DNA from: DASYXZ01 sp035946625
GTDB lineage: Bacteria > Acidobacteriota > Terriglobia > UBA7540
Length of the DNA: 64,000 nucleotides
Direction: 5' to 3'
Assembly (NCBI GenBank): GCA_035946625.1
Contig: DASYZE010000032.1
Coordinates: 100,637 to 164,636, forward strand
This document shows, in pieces, positions 52,652 through 62,312 of this stretch (its first letter is position 1; the number at the start of each line of letters is the position of its first letter). The notes beneath the pieces were generated by a model. It was not told the DNA's origin. It was given only the letters and a program-made list of their open reading frames with translations, and searched no databases. The position numbers and the translations under genes are program-made.

Positions 52652-52702
52652 GTGAGTAAGAAAATATCTCTCATGTAATAAGAAGGATGGTACGGGGCAA
52701 CT

Positions 52703-53644
52703 ATGTCGTTGGTTAGTGTGATTATTCCGGTTTACAACGGTGAAAAATACATCGAGGAAGCTCTCGAGAGTGTTCTTGGCCAAACCTTTCAGAACATTGA
52801 AATTATCGTTGTAAATGACGGTTCCACAGACGGAACAGAACAACGGGTGGGAAAATACACCGGGCGGATTACTTATATTGCACAGACCAACCAGGGCCAG
52901 ACTGCTGCCAGGCGGAATGGGCTGAATCATTCCAGAGGTGCGTGGATTGCCTATCTGGACTGTGATGATGTCTGGCTTCCCCGCAAGCTGGAGCGCCAGG
53001 TGCAATTCCTTGAAGCACACCCTGAATACGGCATTGTGACCACCGATGTTGAATCCTTCGACAAGGCCGGAGTGACGCGCCCTTCATTAAAAGCGGAGTG
53101 CAATATCACCAATGGGCACGTGCTGACTGAGCTTCTTTTCTCGAACTGGATTTCGCCATCGGCGGCACTGATCAAACGCGATTGCTTTGAAAAAGTCGCC
53201 AACCTTGCTGCCGAACCTCCTGAGTATGGTGAAGATTGGCTGATGTGGTTGCAGATCGCCGCTCACTTTCCCGTATATTTCATCGACGAAGTTCTCGTTC
53301 GCCACCGGGTCCACCCTGAAAGTATAAGCGCAGCAGATGCCGATTGGAGGATTGAACGCTTTTACCGCAACCTACGGTTCCTTCAGGAGCATATTCCCCA
53401 GTTGAGTGCCCGGCCCGATCTTATTCGAGAGTGCGCATTTCGAATTTGCATAAAACACGCGAAATACCACTTGCAATCGGTGGAGTTGCCGATGGCTCGC
53501 AAGAGACTTCGTGAAGCCACCCTATACAAACCCTACAACTTAAAGGCCTGGATGCTCATGGGAGCTGCCTATACACCATCACCGATACTCAGGAGTCTTA
53601 AGGGGATGATGAAAGGTCTGCACAAGACAATGGGCAAATCCTAG
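52703..53644 (+). CDS. Glycosyltransferase family 2
   Basis: The 313-residue enzyme has SVIIPVYNGEKYIEEALESV, VVNDGSTDGTEQ, and YLDCDDVWLPRKLE as the metal-binding DxD equivalent, then EYGEDWLMWLQIAAHF and RHRVHPESIS. No membrane segment is present. It would be a soluble or peripheral transferase adding a sugar to the lipid-linked chain. It lies 50 bp after the flippase. Confidence 0.9.
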   Translation: MSLVSVIIPVYNGEKYIEEALESVLGQTFQNIEIIVVNDGSTDGTEQRVGKYTGRITYIAQTNQGQTAARRNGLNHSRGAWIAYLDCDDVWLPRKLERQVQFLEAHPEYGIVTTDVESFDKAGVTRPSLKAECNITNGHVLTELLFSNWISPSAALIKRDCFEKVANLAAEPPEYGEDWLMWLQIAAHFPVYFIDEVLVRHRVHPESISAADADWRIERFYRNLRFLQEHIPQLSARPDLIRECAFRICIKHAKYHLQSVELPMARKRLREATLYKPYNLKAWMLMGAAYTPSPILRSLKGMMKGLHKTMGKS

Positions 53645-53805
53645 CGAGCTGGGCCATGGCTCAAAAGTTGAATTCTGCCCGGGCTCGACGCTCTCTGAGG
53701 CCGGTGAACGCGATTTCCAGTTTCGCGAGGAAGTGGCCGGGAATACGTTTGAAACCGCTGAGGACTTGAACTACACTTTAAGCACGGGGACCAGACTCGG
53801 CCAAT

Positions 53806-54465
53806 ATGCCATCAAATCCGGGACAATTTCTCAAATCAATTTATAGAACGATCCTGCCGCCCGGCTTTCGAATGTTTCTCTATAAATTGCGTCACCCGGA
53901 GGTCCGGCTGGAAGAAAAACTGAGTCGTTTGTCGCGGAATGCGATTGAAGGGTTTCTGGATAACCTGAGTCGAGACGCCTTGTTGACAGGCAATATTCTT
54001 GAAGTCGGCGCCGGAGGGAGAGAACATAATAAGCGGCGCTTCAAGACCAACGCCACAAACTATTGGAGGAGCGATTTCGTAGCATGGCCCCAGTGCAAGC
54101 TGGACCTGTTCTGTGATTTTCGCTGGTTGCCTTTCAGGAATTGTTCCTTGGATGGATTAATTTGCAGTGAAGTATTGGAACACACCCCCCACTTCTTCCA
54201 AGCTGTGGCGGAAATGACCAGGGTGTTGAAGCCGGGCGGTCATTTTGTGCTCACGATGCCATTCTTCTTTCCCATACATGGGGCTGATGAAAAGAGGGGC
54301 TACGGCGACTTCTGGCGCCTTACCCCCGCCAATCTCAAAATCTGTCTGGAAGAAGATTACGACTTAGTGAGAGAAAACACAGCGAATGTGTTCTTTCCGG
54401 GAGATCCATTCGTGGTGGGTATCCAAATGCTCTGGCGGCGGAAGCGCGAAATGAAGGGGAATTAA
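53806..54465 (+). CDS. Class I SAM-dependent methyltransferase
   Basis: The 219-residue protein contains ILEVGAGGREHNKR (SAM-binding glycine loop), LDLFCDFRWLPFRN, ICSEVLEHTPHFFQAV and RVLKPGGHFVLTMP, the usual motifs of type 11/UbiE-like methyltransferases. In this neighbourhood it probably methylates a sugar. The start ATG 53806 lacks a strong ribosome site. A 300-bp spacer follows. Confidence 0.85.
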   Translation: MPSNPGQFLKSIYRTILPPGFRMFLYKLRHPEVRLEEKLSRLSRNAIEGFLDNLSRDALLTGNILEVGAGGREHNKRRFKTNATNYWRSDFVAWPQCKLDLFCDFRWLPFRNCSLDGLICSEVLEHTPHFFQAVAEMTRVLKPGGHFVLTMPFFFPIHGADEKRGYGDFWRLTPANLKICLEEDYDLVRENTANVFFPGDPFVVGIQMLWRRKREMKGN

Positions 54466-54763
54466 GAATCAGGATTCAACCACCGTGAAACCTCGGCTTC
54501 CATAAGTGGGATCTGGAGGAACCCCTCCCTTCATGAGGGGCCCTGACCTTGCAAGTGGTAGATGTCGAATATCATTCCCTGTAGGGAGGAGCAAAGCCGA
54601 TGCCCCGGCCTCGAGCGAGTCGTCAAAGTTAAGAAGGCCGGACTCCCGCAACGCATTGATAGGGTACCGATGGTATGATGGTGCAACTGAAAAGTATCAG
54701 AAATCAGCTTTCGAATTGACGCGAACACGGTACATTAGTCGACAAGATGACTTCCTCAATTAG

Positions 54764-55597
54764 ATGATCGCTGACAGAATTTTAACCCGATTAACGCAAC
54801 TTCCAGGCGCGAGGGCCTTGTGGAACAGGTTTCCGGTTGGTTCAGTTTCCCTTCGCGTCCGCTATGGAGTATTCCAACGTCCTCACTACGCATACGGCGT
54901 TTATTACGCTGCCGATTTAGCAAAACGTCTGGGCATTTCTGCAATTTCCGTGATCGAATTCGGGGTTGCAGGAGGCCGTGGATTACTGGCCCTTGAGAGT
55001 ATCGCGGGAACCGTCACCAAGTATTCTGGTGTTTCCATCGATGTGGTGGGTTTTGACGGTGGTCTGGGAATGCCCGAGGCGGTCGATTATCGCGATCTCC
55101 CCTACGTTTGGGGTAAGGGATTCTATACTATGGATGAGAACAAGCTTCGTTCCCGGCTGTCGCCGAGAACAGAGTTGGTCATCGGTGATGTGGCGGAGAC
55201 TGTTCCCGCATGGCTCACTGGCAAGCCCAAGGATAGAGCGCCTGTTGGTTTCGTTGCCTTTGATCTCGACTACTATTCATCCACAAAAAAGGCGTTGTCT
55301 GTGTTCGAAGGTTCAAGGCACGAGCTTCATTTGCCACGAGTTTACTGTTATTTCGATGACATCATGTGGCCTCACCATGCGTGCCACAATCCGTATATCG
55401 GTGAACTTTGCGCAATTCGCGAGTTTAACCAGTCGCACGAAATGCTCAAGCTCTGTCCGATCCACATGCTTCGCCATATGCGGGTACATCCGGACGCCTG
55501 GACCGAGCAAATGTACGTCCTTCACGATTTCAAGCATCCGTTCTATTGCAAAAATATAACGCCCTCGGGCGTGAAGCACACCCAGATTCAAATCTGA
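54764..55597 (+). CDS. Methyltransferase-like protein of unknown substrate
   Basis: The 277-residue protein contains VIEFGVAGGRGLLALESIAG, which looks like a SAM-binding glycine loop, and VVGFDGGLGMPEAVDYRDLP. Further on, FVAFDLDYYSSTKKALSVF and YCYFDDIMWPHHACHNPYIG are conserved-looking Asp/His stretches. The pattern recalls TylF/macrocin-type or capsule-associated methyltransferases but is not a firm match. ATG 54764 has no obvious ribosome site. It is the last plus-strand gene of the assembly cluster. Confidence 0.7.
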   Translation: MIADRILTRLTQLPGARALWNRFPVGSVSLRVRYGVFQRPHYAYGVYYAADLAKRLGISAISVIEFGVAGGRGLLALESIAGTVTKYSGVSIDVVGFDGGLGMPEAVDYRDLPYVWGKGFYTMDENKLRSRLSPRTELVIGDVAETVPAWLTGKPKDRAPVGFVAFDLDYYSSTKKALSVFEGSRHELHLPRVYCYFDDIMWPHHACHNPYIGELCAIREFNQSHEMLKLCPIHMLRHMRVHPDAWTEQMYVLHDFKHPFYCKNITPSGVKHTQIQI

Positions 55598-55674
55598 CCC
55601 AGGACCCAAAAACACAGCTTGAAGGGCAGATTGTTTGGCAGGGGAAAGGCTAGGTTTAACGGGCATGTCAGGGT

Positions 55675-55708
55675 AGAGGCCAAGCCACCACTCTTTGGCC
55701 TGGCCTCT
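55675..55708. terminator. Hairpin between convergent genes
   Basis: AGAGGCCA (55675-55682) pairs with TGGCCTCT (55701-55708) around an 18-nt loop that can itself pair (AGGCCAA/TTGGCCT). There is no U-run; it may act in both directions or only as a structure. Confidence 0.4.
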
Positions 55709-55773
55709 CCTGTAATCCTGCCACCACCGCGGTAATTTCGATCGCAGCGATTACGGAACATCCCCAGCCACGG

Positions 55774-58674
55774 CTACTGCGTCGGAGTAATCGTGCCGTT
55801 TCCGACTATTGTTATCGCGGTCGAGACCGTGGCAGCGGTTTGCCGGGTATCTACAGCGTCCGTACATACCCCCGTTGATGTGCCTGGTGAAGCGCAAATG
55901 TAGACTGCAGGTATGGTCCCAAGCACGGTAGCATTATTGGTGCCCGTGACCGTGATGTTTGTGCCCGTTTGGGCCCAGGTCGCAGTGCTATTGTACGGCG
56001 CGTCTGTCCGGACGAGAGCACCAGGCGGCGCCGCACCGCAGCTTCCTCCCACGCAGGTGATGGCATTGCCAGAGACGGTTATCCCATCAGCGGTTCCGTT
56101 CCAAATGGCGTGCCCATTCCCAATTTCAAAAGTGTTGTCGTGAATTGAGCCTCCCGAAAAGTGGCTTATGCAGTTATCATTATTGCCCACAAAGACTGCT
56201 GCATTGCCATTGTTGACCGACCTAAATGTGTTGAAGCCAACATCAAGACCGTAGTAGTAGCAGTCCGTCTCGCCTACTGTGCTGCCCGGTGTTGCTGCCC
56301 GGCTTCGCACGCCCACATTGTTGTTTACGGTCACGTCGTTGTCCTGGAATGACGCACCGCTCAGGGCCGGCATCCCCAAATCGCCATCGAAGGTCATCCC
56401 TCGGCTAATGCTGCCTACAGTGTTCGCTTCGAGAACTATCAGGTTGTAGTCCGAAATTGAGTATTGCGTGCCGTAGGAGTACTGAAGCCATGCCTGGTTT
56501 GCGGTAGCAGGAGCGTCAACCCAGTTGTGATCCCACTCGCAGCTTCCACCTACATCGGTCCTCCCTGCTGCGATGCATGCCAGGCCGTATGTCCGGTTGC
56601 TCGAGCCAGCTGTGCTCACAAAGAAGATGTGGTCCATGCGGATCATCTTGCCGCTGCCAGAGCCGCCCCCAGCGTAGAGTGTGGTCGCATAAATTTGGTT
56701 GTTAATACCAATGGAAACGGAGGTCCCGATGTACTGCTGGGAAATGACCAGGTGATGAAACCGGCTCTGGGAAGTCTGGTTGCTTGCATTGTTCTTTATA
56801 CATCCGGAGGTTATTGCACAGACCAAGGTTCCGGCCTCGATGATCACTCCGGTTGTATCGGATTGTTGTAAGTTAATCTGGCCTATGACCGTGTGTCCGT
56901 TAAGGTCAATCGTAAAATGCGTATTCGTAAACCCCGTTGTGATACAGGCAACGGTTGGATCAGTTCCTATATCAGCCGTCAACCTGAACACGTCATTCGT
57001 GGCCTGGGCAATAGTCCCACACGCGCTAATGGTTTTGGTCGCTGCGGGTTGTCCGAGACCCTCATAGGGATCGCCGCAGTCGCCATAAGTGCTGTTGTAG
57101 CAGGCGTTCGCCGTGGTTGTGGCAGTCGTAGCGGTTGTCGTTGTCGCTGAGGCGACTGTCAGACTGTAGCTTTTGGTGGCCGTATTATTGGAGGAGTCTT
57201 TGGCCGTGACTGAAAACGAATAACTTGCCGCCGCGGCCGGGGTTCCCGTGATGGCGCCTGTGGTGCTCGAAAGTGTCAGTCCGGCGGGAATGGTGCCCGC
57301 AGATACGGTCCACGAGTAAGGAGTAGCGCCGCCAGTGGCCGCGATGGTGGTGGTGGGATAGGCCGTCCCGGCCGTTCCATTAGGCACGGAGGTCGTTGAG
57401 ATGGCCAGCGGACTCGTTCCCTGCGCGATGCTGGTGGAATAGGTGTAACTTTGCGAGGATGAGGCCGAATCCTTCACCGTGGCCGAGAATGAATATGACC
57501 CGCTGGTGGTTGGCGTGCCGCTAAGGGCGCCGGTGGAAGAGAGGGTCAGACCCGGTGGCAGTGAGCTGCCCGACAAAGACCAGGTATAAGGCGTGGCGCC
57601 ACCGGTAGCCGCCAGGGTGGCGCTGTACGCCGTTCCCGTTGTCCCAGCCGGAATTGAAGTGGTGGTGATGGCGAGCGGCGTGGTCGGCGTGGTCGGCGTG
57701 GTGGTCGTCGTGGTGGTCGTTGTAGTCGTAGCCGCACCGATCGTAAATGAGCTTGTATTGGTATTGCCCCCAGATGTCCCTGGAACCCACACTATGACAG
57801 TGGCTGTGCCAGCGCTGGCAATCAGAGTATTCGGAATCGCAGCTGTTACCTGTGTCGCGCTTACGAAGGTTGTTGTCTGTCCCTTGCCGTTCCAATATAC
57901 GACCGATCCGGAAAGGAACCCCGTCCCGTTTAAGGTCAGAGTGAACGCAGGTCCGCCGGCGGAAGCGCTGCTGGGCGAAAGCGATGTAAGTGATATGCCG
58001 CTCGTCGTAGTAGTCGAGCCCTGGGCGATGCTGGTGGAATAGGTGTAGGTTTGCGTGCTGCTGGCCGCGTCCTTCACCGAGGCCTGGAATGAATAGGACC
58101 CGCTCGATGTGGGTGTGCCGCTGATCGCACCGGCCGCAGAGAGAGCCAAGCCTGGAGGCAAAGCGCCGCCCGCCAACGACCAGGCGTAAGGCGTGGTGCC
58201 GCCCGTAGCCGCCAGGGTGGCGCTGTAAGCCGTCCCCGTCGTGCCGATCGGAATTGAAGTGGTCGTGATCGCGAGTGGCGTGGAGGTTGTGGATGAGGAG
58301 GAGGAGGAAGTTGTTGACGTGGTAGCCGGGTTTACCGTGAAGGACAAGGCAGCAGAAGAGCCTCCGTATCGGCCTGCCGTATATACGGAAACTTTGTCCG
58401 TCCCTGCCACTGTCACCTGCGTGCTGGTCAGCGCGGCCGTCAACTTCGCCGTGCTAACATAAGTGGTGGTCAAAGCCACCCCGTTCCACAATATCAGCGA
58501 ACCAGTGGAAAAGTTTGAACCATTCGCGGTGATGGTAACGACCACTCCCGCCGTGGTGCTGACCGGGGAGATGGAGCTTAACACCGGAAGATTCTTCTGC
58601 CCGGCTGCAAACACGGGAAGAACAATCGCGAGGAAAAGCGTCACAACACGACCGGCTACCTTCGATTTAGACAT
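55774..58674 (-). CDS. Large secreted protein with Ig-like repeats and a beta-helix
   Basis: The 966-residue product starts at ATG 58674, which has GGAGG 5 nt upstream; the frame before it (to 58722) lacks a site. After a signal peptide (VVTLFLAIVLPVFAAG) come IPT/TIG-like domains (LSSISPVSTTAGVVVTITAN) and three putative-Ig (He_PIG) repeats with the words TTTSIPxGTTGTAYSATLAA and LPPGLxLS, linked by Thr/Ser runs up to 10 Thr long. The C-terminal 430 residues look like a right-handed parallel beta-helix with many Asn/Gly turns (INLQQSDTTGVIIEAG). No PEP-CTERM tail is present. Likely a surface-binding or glycan-acting protein. Confidence 0.85.
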   Translation of the reverse strand: MSKSKVAGRVVTLFLAIVLPVFAAGQKNLPVLSSISPVSTTAGVVVTITANGSNFSTGSLILWNGVALTTTYVSTAKLTAALTSTQVTVAGTDKVSVYTAGRYGGSSAALSFTVNPATTSTTSSSSSSTTSTPLAITTTSIPIGTTGTAYSATLAATGGTTPYAWSLAGGALPPGLALSAAGAISGTPTSSGSYSFQASVKDAASSTQTYTYSTSIAQGSTTTTSGISLTSLSPSSASAGGPAFTLTLNGTGFLSGSVVYWNGKGQTTTFVSATQVTAAIPNTLIASAGTATVIVWVPGTSGGNTNTSSFTIGAATTTTTTTTTTTPTTPTTPLAITTTSIPAGTTGTAYSATLAATGGATPYTWSLSGSSLPPGLTLSSTGALSGTPTTSGSYSFSATVKDSASSSQSYTYSTSIAQGTSPLAISTTSVPNGTAGTAYPTTTIAATGGATPYSWTVSAGTIPAGLTLSSTTGAITGTPAAAASYSFSVTAKDSSNNTATKSYSLTVASATTTTATTATTTANACYNSTYGDCGDPYEGLGQPAATKTISACGTIAQATNDVFRLTADIGTDPTVACITTGFTNTHFTIDLNGHTVIGQINLQQSDTTGVIIEAGTLVCAITSGCIKNNASNQTSQSRFHHLVISQQYIGTSVSIGINNQIYATTLYAGGGSGSGKMIRMDHIFFVSTAGSSNRTYGLACIAAGRTDVGGSCEWDHNWVDAPATANQAWLQYSYGTQYSISDYNLIVLEANTVGSISRGMTFDGDLGMPALSGASFQDNDVTVNNNVGVRSRAATPGSTVGETDCYYYGLDVGFNTFRSVNNGNAAVFVGNNDNCISHFSGGSIHDNTFEIGNGHAIWNGTADGITVSGNAITCVGGSCGAAPPGALVRTDAPYNSTATWAQTGTNITVTGTNNATVLGTIPAVYICASPGTSTGVCTDAVDTRQTAATVSTAITIVGNGTITPTQ

Positions 58675-58710
58675 TGGCCCTCCAAAAGTTTTCTTGTTGG
58701 AATGGGATGC

Positions 58711-58716
58711 ATTATA
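58711..58716 (-). promoter_or_regulatory. Candidate -10 box of the large secreted protein gene
   Basis: The minus strand reads GAGCTATAATGC; the TATAAT is 37 nt before the start codon. No good -35 is found at 17 bp. Confidence 0.4.
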
Positions 58717-59181
58717 GCTCAATCCCAGGCGAAAATTATAAAAATATCAGTCCTTCTCCCGTCACTGCCGAAAGCGCTCAAGTGCCTTAAATCCGGCCTT
58801 AGCGTCAGGCCAACATCTGCACTTAAAATCGCTCCGGACCGTTGATCTATCCAAAGCACAGGCACTCAGAGGGCCAAAAGAGCAAACCTCGGCGTTTGAC
58901 CGAGCGTTAATTAAACACCTTGTTTTCAATAGATTACTGCAACCAGCGCGCTCCTCACCACTAAACTATAGTCCCGTGGCTGCATTGAAAGTGAAAATGA
59001 TTGTGATTGTTGGGAATTCTATTGCCCTTTCACACTGCACAACCCAAACGCTCTAAAATCATGAGATTAGGCAACTCACTGGATATCATTGCACGCCCGG
59101 AATTTATCCATTTGCGGGCGGGGCAATTCTCTACGCTGGCCCAACTGGCTTGCTGCCGCCAGTTTGCAGAATACAACTATC

Positions 59182-59190
59182 TGATATAAT
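59182..59190 (+). promoter_or_regulatory. Extended -10 promoter, probably leaderless PAP2 transcript
   Basis: TGATATAAT (TGn plus consensus -10) ends 9 nt before the ATG at 59200, so transcription should start within about 2 nt of the start codon. No ribosome site exists in the gap. Confidence 0.55.
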
Positions 59191-59199
59191 CTGCGCAGT

Positions 59200-59907
59200 A
59201 TGATCCTATCTCCTAATTGGTTGGACCTTTGGATTGCGAAGGAGCTCGCGGGCTACCTGAAAGTGCACCCGCTGTTCGACTTGGGAGTGCAAAGCGCAAT
59301 CGCGCACAATGTGCTAGGCGGTTTCTGGTTCGGCGCTGCACTTTTTATCCTCTGGATGCAAGGGCAAAAGGTGGGAAGGTCCGATTTGCAACTCCGCCTG
59401 CTGACCACCCTGATCGGATCCACCGTGGCCATCCTAATCATGCTGCTGGCCGAAAACCTTATCCACTGTCCTCCGCCGGCCCACAATCCTGACCTAAAGA
59501 GCCTATTTCCCAGTTATATCTACATGAATACCGACCCCAATAGTTTTCCCAGCCAGTCGACCACGCTCTACAGTTGTGTGGCTGCGGGAATCTATTCACT
59601 GCATAAAGCGACGGGCTGGGTGCTTTGGGTCATGGTGGCCGTTTTGGTGGCGCTCCCCCGCATGTATATGGGCGGACATTACCTTAGCGATATTTTTACC
59701 GGTTTCGTCATTGGGATGGCCGGCTATGCCATCGCCCGATATTTTCTCGAAGCACGGTTAACCGCAAAAATTGGACCGTTCCTCGAGAGAAAACCTCGCC
59801 TGCAATTGCTCAGTGAGGTGATTGTCTTCGCCTGGATCCTGCAGGTTGCCGTGGAATTTAAGGACGTTGTCTGGCTGAAGAACATACTTGTATTTATCGT
59901 CGGTTGA
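59200..59907 (+). CDS. PAP2-family membrane phosphatase
   Basis: The 235-residue protein has about six membrane segments. The third PAP2 motif is recognisable in LPRMYMGGHYLSDIFTG (RxxxGxHxxxD). The second motif reads SFPSQSTTLYS where the family norm is PSGH, so its usual His is absent. PAP2 enzymes dephosphorylate lipid pyrophosphates such as undecaprenyl-PP, which would recycle the carrier used by this locus. The missing His makes activity uncertain. The promoter suggests a leaderless transcript. Confidence 0.8.
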   Translation: MILSPNWLDLWIAKELAGYLKVHPLFDLGVQSAIAHNVLGGFWFGAALFILWMQGQKVGRSDLQLRLLTTLIGSTVAILIMLLAENLIHCPPPAHNPDLKSLFPSYIYMNTDPNSFPSQSTTLYSCVAAGIYSLHKATGWVLWVMVAVLVALPRMYMGGHYLSDIFTGFVIGMAGYAIARYFLEARLTAKIGPFLERKPRLQLLSEVIVFAWILQVAVEFKDVVWLKNILVFIVG

Positions 59908-60066
59908 GCCGAAATAACATTGAGGCATGAGCGTGCCCACCTCATGGCGACTTATAAATTGTATCCTGGGATTGCCAGCGTCGCTGGCGTGCTGATCGGC
60001 CCGGCCTCAGAGGCACGCTATATGGAGGGACAGGCATCTGGTGGATGTGTCCGGCCCAAAAAATAT

Positions 60067-60810
60067 CTACGGTTTTGAGGTCGTGTATTTTCCCGTGACC
60101 GCTCGCCACCGGAGCTCCACCAGATCGAAGAACATCCTGGGAGCATCGTGAAGAAAGCGAACTTTGGTGGCGGGGTTGTCATCCCATCGCACCGGAACTT
60201 CCACTACTTTCCCGCCCAGCCGCTCAATTAGGAACAACAGTTCGGGATCGAACCCGAACCCGTCCACCCTCTGCAACTCAAAGGCACGGCGGGTGGAAGA
60301 GCGGCGAAAGAGTTTCAGGCCGCATTGCGTGTCGTGAATCTTTAATCCGGTTGCGAGGCGCACGCAGAGATTAAAGAATCGCCCTGAAAATTCCCGGAAT
60401 TTGGGCTGGTGGACTCCAATCAGTTGCCGGTTGATGGCCCGTGATCCCACGGCTGCATCCGCGCGGAGAGACTCCAGGGCGGCCAGGAGTTTGTCGGTCT
60501 CATCAATGGGCGCGGAAAGATCAGCGTCCGTGAAAAGCACGAACTCACCCTGGGCTTCCAAAACTCCGCGCCGCACGCTGAAACCCTTGCCGCGATTGGG
60601 TTCGTTGCGCAAAATGCGGATGGCGGGGCGGCGCCCCTGGATTTCCTTTAACAGCTCCGGTGTGGAATCAGTTGAGCCATCATCCACGATGATCAATTCG
60701 GTAGGGAACGTCCCGCAATCACAGTAACGAAGGACTTTTTCAAGCGTGTCTCCAATGCGGTGAGCCTCGTTGTATGCTGGAATTACAATGCTCAATAAAG
60801 GCTGCGGCAT
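60067..60810 (-). CDS. Dolichyl-phosphate-glucose-synthase-like glycosyltransferase 2
   Basis: The 247-residue GT-A enzyme has LSIVIPAYNEAHRIGDTLEK, IVDDGSTDSTPELLKE, NRGKGFSVRRGV, FTDADLSAPIDE (DxD) and HDTQCGLKLFRRS, the set seen in polyprenyl-phosphate glucosyl- or mannosyltransferases. It has no membrane domain. It would make a polyprenyl-phosphate-linked sugar for use on the periplasmic side. Convergent with the PAP2 gene and divergent from the LPG-synthase-like gene. Confidence 0.88.
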   Translation of the reverse strand: MPQPLLSIVIPAYNEAHRIGDTLEKVLRYCDCGTFPTELIIVDDGSTDSTPELLKEIQGRRPAIRILRNEPNRGKGFSVRRGVLEAQGEFVLFTDADLSAPIDETDKLLAALESLRADAAVGSRAINRQLIGVHQPKFREFSGRFFNLCVRLATGLKIHDTQCGLKLFRRSSTRRAFELQRVDGFGFDPELLFLIERLGGKVVEVPVRWDDNPATKVRFLHDAPRMFFDLVELRWRAVTGKYTTSKP

Positions 60811-60955
60811 ATTTTAAATTCTCGAATCATCAATCTATGAAGAAACATCGTACTTCAAAATGATGCTGAAATGAGGTCAATCATCCCTCGGGCGTGGTCT
60901 CATATAGTGCCTGAATCAGCGCGAGGGAACAAATGCTTCGCATGATAAATCTGGC

Positions 60956-62026
60956 ATGAAAAAGAATCTGCAAAGATGGCTGGGATGGGGAGGGGGAGTC
61001 GCCCTCCTGGGATTGATCATCTACAATCTGCGGGGCAGCCCAGAGTGGAGGCATTTTGATTGGGAGCGGACCTGGACATTGTTGACCCATGCCCGCCCCG
61101 GATTCCTGCTCGCCAGCCTCGGTGCCGTGTATGCCACTTATTGGGTTCGCGCCTATCGCTGGCGCGCCTTGGTGAGACCCATTAAGAAGGTATCGTTGTG
61201 GATTGTTTTCGTGGGCCAGGTTTTGGGATTCAGTTCTGTTTACCTTGTCGGGCGCGCCGGCGAATTCGTCCGGCCTGCCTACATTGCACGCCAGGAACGC
61301 TTGCCCTTCACCTCCATGCTGGCCGTTTGGGTATTGGAACGGGTTTACGACTCATTTTTTATCTTCCTGCTTTCATCCGTTGCCCTCAGTTTCCTGCCGC
61401 CAGCGCCGATAGCTTCCCATGAAAGCATTTTATTGAATGCGATGCGTCGTGGCGGAGAAGTCCTGCTCGGGTTAACGGTCCTCATGGTTCCCATCCTTGT
61501 ATTATTCCGTTTACGAACCGAGAGAGTGATTGCCGCGATCTTGAAACTTCTCCGTACCCTGCCCGAACACGCCCGGCAACGCATTGGGCATGGGCTGAGG
61601 TCGTTTGCCGACGGACTGGGTGTGATTCGTAGCTGGAGAGATTTTGGGGCCAGCCTGGGCCTTTCAACGATTTTGTGGTTTCTGAATACGAGTGTATTCT
61701 GGCTGGTGATGAGGGGACTGGGAAGTGGCTTGGCGGAAATCTCCTGGCTGTCTTCCGCCGTTCTGATGTTTTGCGCTTCACTCGGACTGATGGTGCAGCT
61801 TCCAGGGATAGGAGGAGGATACCAAGTCGGAATCATCCTTGCTCTGACGGAATTTTTTGGAGTGCGGGCCGAGATCGCAACCGGCGGTGCCATCATGATC
61901 TGGCTGATGATCTCCGTACCTTGCCTTGCCCTGGGATTGGCTCTGTTAGTGCATGAAGGACTGAACCTCAAAAAGCTCGAGGCCATTGCGGAAGAGGAGG
62001 GAGCGGCCGTCAGGGGCATGGATTGA
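60956..62026 (+). CDS. Lysylphosphatidylglycerol-synthase-type membrane protein (UPF0104)
   Basis: The 356-residue protein has about eight membrane segments and the family words WVRAYRWRALVRP, VYLVGRAGEFVRPAYIARQE and VQLPGIGGGYQVGIILALTEFFG. It has only the transmembrane part of MprF, without the aminoacyl-transferase domain. Such proteins are often placed beside polyprenyl glycosyltransferases and may move lipids or lipid-linked sugars across the membrane. Its neighbour at 60067 fits that pairing. Confidence 0.85.
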   Translation: MKKNLQRWLGWGGGVALLGLIIYNLRGSPEWRHFDWERTWTLLTHARPGFLLASLGAVYATYWVRAYRWRALVRPIKKVSLWIVFVGQVLGFSSVYLVGRAGEFVRPAYIARQERLPFTSMLAVWVLERVYDSFFIFLLSSVALSFLPPAPIASHESILLNAMRRGGEVLLGLTVLMVPILVLFRLRTERVIAAILKLLRTLPEHARQRIGHGLRSFADGLGVIRSWRDFGASLGLSTILWFLNTSVFWLVMRGLGSGLAEISWLSSAVLMFCASLGLMVQLPGIGGGYQVGIILALTEFFGVRAEIATGGAIMIWLMISVPCLALGLALLVHEGLNLKKLEAIAEEEGAAVRGMD

Positions 62027-62312
62027 GGCCGTCTCACGACCCGGCTCCACACGGGGCTAAACGTGCGGCGCGTTCGCGGCTTGTCGGAAAAGATTGGAAC
62101 GAAGAACGGAATCGGAGTTACCAGCCCTTGATGCCGGCGCAAGCTCGGTTCCTCGGTCCATTACCGGTTATTCATCCGACAAACCGGTGCGTAAAAACCA
62201 AACTGGTCTCCTCAAAATTGGTGGTGGAACGGCATCTTCCTTTCCATTGACCAGTGTGTGCTCCCTGGCACGACGTTCCTCGGCAACCTGGCAACGGTGT
62301 TTTTTCCAGTTT

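Larger units (their letters stand above)
58675..59199. other. Divergent intergenic region
   Basis: No gene was seen. A TATAAT box on the minus strand at 58716-58711 may serve the large secreted protein, and an extended -10 (TGATATAAT, 59182-59190) serves the PAP2 gene. Confidence 0.5.

Noticed and set aside
54506..54763. 85-codon frame between the two methyltransferase genes
   Set aside because: No ribosome site, no domain, low-complexity start; probably non-coding.
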